Shown piece by piece: positions 6,098 through 8,907 of a DNA stretch of 8,907 nt. Source of the DNA: Bacteriovoracaceae bacterium UBA2428 (GTDB lineage: Bacteria > Bdellovibrionota > UBA2428). The stretch spans positions 1 through 8,907 of the forward strand of contig DDRA01000061.1 in assembly GCA_002343545.1 (NCBI GenBank). The letters are read 5' to 3'. The position numbers were made by a program, and so were the translations under genes. Under the pieces are notes generated by a model. That model worked only from the letters and a program-made list of their open reading frames with translations, searched no databases and had not been told where the DNA came from. Each line of letters begins with the position of its first letter. Within the stretch, counting starts at the first letter, position 1.

Positions 6098-6568
6098 ATG
6101 GATTTTCTCCTGAAGGAACTCAAACTCGCACGTGGGGTCCTTTTCAAAGAAGATGAAATCCTTCTGGTCCAAGACATGCGACCGGGCCAGGGGCACTTCT
6201 TTCTGCCCGGTGGCAGCGTCGAGCCCGGAGAGAGCATTCCGACTGCGCTTGCCCGTGAATGGGACGAAGAACTCGGCTGGAAAATCAAAGTCGGAGGGTT
6301 CTTCGGTTGCCTCGAAAACACATGGATTCATGAGCGAACATTCGACGACCAAAAAGTTAAAATCATCGAGGTCAACTATCTCTTCGAAGTAAAAGCCCTT
6401 CCCGAAAATATCGCCGCCGATCCTCGATCTAAGGAATCACACCTGAAGTTCTCTTGGATTCCGGTTCGGCGATTGAACGACGTCCCACTCCTGCCTCGCC
6501 CCCTCAGCACCCTCATTCCGGAGATACGCGATTCGGGAGCGAGGGGAACGTGGGCTTCCACTCTCTAA
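6098..6568 (+). CDS. NUDIX hydrolase
   Basis: A 156-residue cytoplasmic enzyme of the MutT-like superfamily, which hydrolyses nucleoside diphosphates linked to another moiety. The Nudix box is complete: Gly39, Glu45, Arg53-Glu54, Glu57-Glu58 and Gly60, in GGSVEPGESIPTALAREW plus DEELGW. The two hydrophobic positions are both Trp (55 and 61), an unusual choice but chemically allowed. Preceding strands are RGVLFKEDEILLVQD, and after the box come further strands (IIEVNYLFEV). The substrate cannot be read from the sequence: dNTP sanitation, nucleotide sugars or ADP-ribose are all possible. GC is near 50% (48, 55 and 47% in three 60-nt rows I counted), well below its neighbours, which suggests recent transfer. 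It stands alone, divergent from xseB, and ends 5 nt from the convergent tolB stop. No Shine-Dalgarno is seen; probably leaderless. Confidence 0.93.
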   Translation: MDFLLKELKLARGVLFKEDEILLVQDMRPGQGHFFLPGGSVEPGESIPTALAREWDEELGWKIKVGGFFGCLENTWIHERTFDDQKVKIIEVNYLFEVKALPENIAADPRSKESHLKFSWIPVRRLNDVPLLPRPLSTLIPEIRDSGARGTWASTL

Positions 6569-6573
6569 GTAAA

Positions 6574-7974
6574 CTAGAGGCGCGGGGACCAGGAGGGCTG
6601 TTTGCAAGGGCCTAGGTTGCGGGGAGAGAGGACGCGGATCTTGGTGCCGCGGGCGCTCATGACGTAGATGCGGTACTGGCCGTCTTGGTTGCTGGAGAAA
6701 GCGATGTGGCGGCCGTCCGGGCTCCAGACCGGGTTCTCGCTCGAGTGGCGGCCGTCGGTCAGGCGCTGCAAGTTGGAACCGTTCGGGTCGATCGAAAAGA
6801 CGTTGAAGTTGTTCGCCTTGTTCTCTTGGCCCGAGAACACGATGCGATCGCCGCGCGGGGCCCATTGGGGCGAGCTGTTGTAGACGCCCGCGAAGGTCAG
6901 GCGCACGGCGTTCGTTCCCTCGGAACTTGCGACGTAAATGTGCGGGCGACCCGTGGCGCTGCTCGAATACGCGAGGCGCGTGCCGTCCGGCGACCAGGCC
7001 GGCTCGACGCTGAAGAACTGCGTCTTGGTGATCGCGCGGCGGGTGTTCGAGCTCAGGTCGAGCACGTAGATCTCGGGGCGACCGTTTTGCGAGAAGGTGT
7101 ACGCGACCTTGTCGTCGCGCGGATGGAAGGCCCCACCCGTGTTCAAACCGCGCGCCGCGCTCAACAGGCGACGCTGCTGATTGGACATGTCGTAGAGGTA
7201 GAGGTTCGGGTTGAGCGCGCCGCCCTTGACGGCCGGCTTGTACGACGTGAAGAGAAGGCGCTTGCCGTCGGGCGCCCACGAAGGCGAAAGCGCGAAGTTG
7301 CGATCCTGCGTGAGTTGGCGCACGTTCATGCCGTCGAAATCCATGATGTAGATTTCTTTGGTGCGGTTGCCGCAGCTCATGAGCAAACGGGTGCGGAAAA
7401 TTCCGGGTTCACCCGTGAGCGTTTGGATGATGTCGTTGCCGGCGTAATGCGCGAGTTCACGTGCGGGCTGGCCGCTCGCGGACACGAGGGGATAGGCACG
7501 ACCCAGGATCTGCGTGCCGCGCGACACGTCGAAGAGTCGCACCTGCGCTTCGACCTGGCCGTTGGCCTTGCGCTCGACGCTACTTTGGAGGACGAACTCG
7601 ACGCCGAGTCCGCGGTAGACGTTCACGTCGATGGTACCGAGGGCCTTGGCGGGCGGCAGACGCCCCGGAGGCAGGACCTCGAAGAGATCCGTGTAGTCCA
7701 TGTCGTTCGTGAGCGTCGCGTAGAAATCACCCATGAGACCTTGGGTCCCGCGCGTCGTCTCGATGGCGAGCAGCACCTTCTTCACGTTCGGACTTCCGAC
7801 CGCGATATAAATGCGACCGCTTTCGGAGGTCGACGCGGTCGGCTGAGACGCGGTTGCGCCCGACTGAGGGGGCTGAGACGCGGTTGCGCCCGGCTGAGGG
7901 GGCTGAGACGCGAGCGACGCCGAAACCAAAAACGGAGTCACGATTTCTACGGCGAGCCAAAGCCAGGAATTCAT
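6574..7974 (-). CDS. tolB: Tol-Pal system translocation protein TolB
   Basis: Periplasmic beta-propeller protein that links Pal and OmpA-like lipoproteins to TolA in the Tol-Pal system, needed for outer-membrane constriction and integrity. The precursor has 466 residues: signal sequence (about 1-22), a Gln/Pro/Ala/Thr/Ser-rich linker with ten-residue repeats (about 23-51), the N-terminal TolB domain (IYIAVGSPNVKKVLLAIE to about 190) and a propeller of PD40-type blades, with SWAPDG (232-237), AFHPRDD (282-288), AWSPDG (326-331), QWAPRGD (370-376) and VWSPDG (416-421). Family length is about 430, the excess being mainly the linker. The signal is odd: no Lys or Arg precedes the hydrophobic core, and Glu10 lies within it. 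An in-frame TAG four codons before the ATG excludes an upstream extension. No tolQRA or pal is present in the window. It converges with the NUDIX gene and diverges from the acyl-CoA dehydrogenase. Confidence 0.94.
   Translation of the reverse strand: MNSWLWLAVEIVTPFLVSASLASQPPQPGATASQPPQSGATASQPTASTSESGRIYIAVGSPNVKKVLLAIETTRGTQGLMGDFYATLTNDMDYTDLFEVLPPGRLPPAKALGTIDVNVYRGLGVEFVLQSSVERKANGQVEAQVRLFDVSRGTQILGRAYPLVSASGQPARELAHYAGNDIIQTLTGEPGIFRTRLLMSCGNRTKEIYIMDFDGMNVRQLTQDRNFALSPSWAPDGKRLLFTSYKPAVKGGALNPNLYLYDMSNQQRRLLSAARGLNTGGAFHPRDDKVAYTFSQNGRPEIYVLDLSSNTRRAITKTQFFSVEPAWSPDGTRLAYSSSATGRPHIYVASSEGTNAVRLTFAGVYNSSPQWAPRGDRIVFSGQENKANNFNVFSIDPNGSNLQRLTDGRHSSENPVWSPDGRHIAFSSNQDGQYRIYVMSARGTKIRVLSPRNLGPCKQPSWSPRL
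7841..7912. repeat. 30-bp in-frame tandem repeat in the tolB linker, 2.4 copies
   Basis: Units lie at 7841-7870 and 7871-7900, with a partial third copy at 7901-7912. The two full units differ at a single base (7863 A against 7893 G). Each encodes ten residues of TolB (SQPPQxGATA; Pro or Ser at x) just after the signal peptide. The near-identity indicates recent duplication, and copy number could change by slippage without breaking the frame. Confidence 0.9.
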
Positions 7975-7980
7975 TCTTCG

Positions 7981-7986
7981 ATGCTA
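7981..7986 (-). promoter_or_regulatory. Possible -10 hexamer for tolB
   Basis: On the minus strand TAGCAT (four of six matches, pattern TAnnnT) is followed by six bases and the tolB ATG. There is no convincing -35 and no proper Shine-Dalgarno (AAGA abuts the ATG). It overlaps by 2 bp the -10 candidate of the divergent acyl-CoA dehydrogenase gene. The hexamer alone is weak evidence. Confidence 0.25.
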
Positions 7987-7990
7987 CACT
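7982..7990 (+). promoter_or_regulatory. Candidate extended -10 promoter of the acyl-CoA dehydrogenase gene
   Basis: TG-C-TACACT is an extended -10 (TGn plus four of six hexamer matches), ending 6 nt before the ATG at 7997. No -35 is recognisable, as is common for extended -10 promoters; any upstream contact would fall inside the tolB coding region. Initiation here would give a leaderless mRNA. Confidence 0.35.
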
Positions 7991-7996
7991 GATCCG

Positions 7997-8907
7997 ATGG
8001 CATCCGAGAACGGCAAGAAAGATTACACCCGTAGTTTCATGCGCTCCCTCTGTTTGGGATCGGTCGAAGAGGACATCGTGTTCCCCTTCCCCAAGATTCC
8101 CGACGCCCAAGCCGAGATGGTTCGCTCGGTCGCCGATACGGTGAACAAGTTTCTCGCGCCGCGCGAGGCCGAGTTCCGCAAATGGGACACCGCCGGCGAA
8201 ATGCCCGCCGAGATCGTCGAAGAGATGAAAGCCATCGGCCTTTTCTCGATCATCATCCCCGAAGAGTTCGGCGGCCTCGGCTTCGGGCCGATGGCCTACT
8301 CCCGCACGCTCCAGGAGCTCTCCCGGCACGACGGCTCCGTGGCCCTCACGGCCGGCGCCCACAGCTCGATCGGCATGAAGGGCCTCATCCTCATGGGAAC
8401 CGAGGAGCAGAAAGCCAAGTACCTGCCCAAACTCGCGAGCGGCGAGCTCATCGCCGCGTTCTGCCTGACGGAAGCCGGCGCCGGCTCGGACGCCGCTTCG
8501 GTGAAGACCCACGCCGTCCGGGACGGCGATGACTGGATCCTCACCGGCGAGAAGATCTGGATCACGAACGGCGGCATCGCCGATTTCTTCACGGTCTTCG
8601 CCAAGACCGACACGCCCGAGGGCAAGATGACGGCTTTCATCGTGACGCGCGACATGGCGGGCGTCACGACGGGCCCGCACGAAGACAAGATGGGCCTGCG
8701 CGCGAGCTCCACGACGACCGTCGTGCTCGACAACGTGCGCGTTCCCGCGGCCAACGTCCTGGGCGAAGTCGGCAAGGGCTTCAAGGTCGCGATGAAGATC
8801 CTCAACCACGGCCGCACGGGACTCGGCGGCGGCTGCGTGGGCTCCATGAAGCACGTCATCGCCGCGGCCTCCAAGCAGGCGCGCGACCGCAAGCAGTTCG
8901 GCCAGAG
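7997..8907 (+). CDS. Very-long-chain-type acyl-CoA dehydrogenase, 3' end cut by window
   Basis: FAD enzyme catalysing the first, alpha-beta dehydrogenation step of fatty-acid beta-oxidation. The first 303 residues are present and the frame is open to the edge. The N-terminal SFMRSLCLGSVEEDIVFPFP (about 14-33) and later AGAHSSIGMKG, KYLPKLASGE and GEVGKGFKVAMKILN resemble mitochondrial VLCAD/ACAD9 more than the short- or medium-chain enzymes, which lack such a lead-in. The flavin-site signature CLTEAGAGSDAAS is complete, followed by GEKIWITNGG, as in the family; ARDRKQFGQ closes the visible part. The catalytic Glu and the C-terminal region that VLCAD carries lie beyond the window, so activity cannot be checked. 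The ATG at 7997 has no Shine-Dalgarno but has an extended -10 just upstream. It is divergent from tolB with a 22-bp gap; no other beta-oxidation gene is visible. Confidence 0.92.
   Translation, partial: MASENGKKDYTRSFMRSLCLGSVEEDIVFPFPKIPDAQAEMVRSVADTVNKFLAPREAEFRKWDTAGEMPAEIVEEMKAIGLFSIIIPEEFGGLGFGPMAYSRTLQELSRHDGSVALTAGAHSSIGMKGLILMGTEEQKAKYLPKLASGELIAAFCLTEAGAGSDAASVKTHAVRDGDDWILTGEKIWITNGGIADFFTVFAKTDTPEGKMTAFIVTRDMAGVTTGPHEDKMGLRASSTTTVVLDNVRVPAANVLGEVGKGFKVAMKILNHGRTGLGGGCVGSMKHVIAAASKQARDRKQFGQ

Noticed and set aside
6560..6600. Bidirectional terminator between the NUDIX gene and tolB
   Set aside because: Only 5 nt separate the stops and I see no GC-rich stem with flanking A/T tracts; termination must use another mechanism or lie in coding sequence.
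6685..7992. Plus-strand open frame of 435 codons covering tolB
   Set aside because: Arg/Ala/Val/His-rich shadow of tolB, whose propeller motifs on the minus strand are unmistakable.
7727..8854. Minus-strand open frame of 375 codons covering the acyl-CoA dehydrogenase
   Set aside because: Antisense shadow running into tolB; the plus strand holds a complete flavin-site signature and VLCAD similarity.

Overview
The window is dense, GC-rich (roughly 60-65% by eye) bacterial chromosome with ten genes and almost no spacer. The organism is Gram-negative: it has TolB, a Sec/Lol-type lipoprotein and a VLCAD-like acyl-CoA dehydrogenase. The xseB-ispA-tlyA order, the stand-alone cNMP-binding protein and the protein flavour would fit a Bdellovibrionota/Oligoflexia or delta-proteobacterial-type lineage. 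That placement is an inference and not firmly fixed by the sequence.

Layout: (i) 1-815 (+), the 3' part of a Ppx/GppA-family phosphatase. (ii) 747-6001 (-), seven closely packed genes, in transcription order xseB, ispA, tlyA, a lipoprotein with a patatin-like fold, a cyclic-nucleotide-binding protein, a Sua5-type threonylcarbamoyl-AMP synthase and an EI24/CysZ-like membrane protein. Most junctions are 1-20 nt. The exceptions are 45 nt before the EI24 gene and 79 nt before the cNMP gene, where a second promoter is possible. (iii) 6098-6568 (+), a NUDIX hydrolase of visibly lower GC, divergent from xseB and convergent with tolB. (iv) 6574-7974 (-), tolB. (v) 7997 to the window end (+), the N-terminal half of a very-long-chain-type acyl-CoA dehydrogenase, divergent from tolB across only 22 bp.

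The genes are mostly housekeeping: nucleotide/polyphosphate turnover, DNA repair (XseB), isoprenoid precursors (IspA), rRNA 2'-O-methylation (TlyA), tRNA t6A synthesis (Sua5), envelope integrity (TolB) and fatty-acid oxidation. I found no obvious defence, mobile or secondary-metabolism system, RNA gene, CRISPR array or insertion sequence.

Two things stand out. First, the lipoprotein keeps the patatin layout, but the nucleophile-elbow serine is glycine, so it looks like a pseudo-hydrolase. Second, at every probable transcript start a -10-like hexamer ends only 6-8 nt before the ATG and no Shine-Dalgarno is visible, whereas three of the operon-internal genes have clear ones. This suggests leaderless initiation at transcription-unit heads. 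The longest stretch without coding sequence is the 96-bp divergent region at 6002-6097, described under its promoters.
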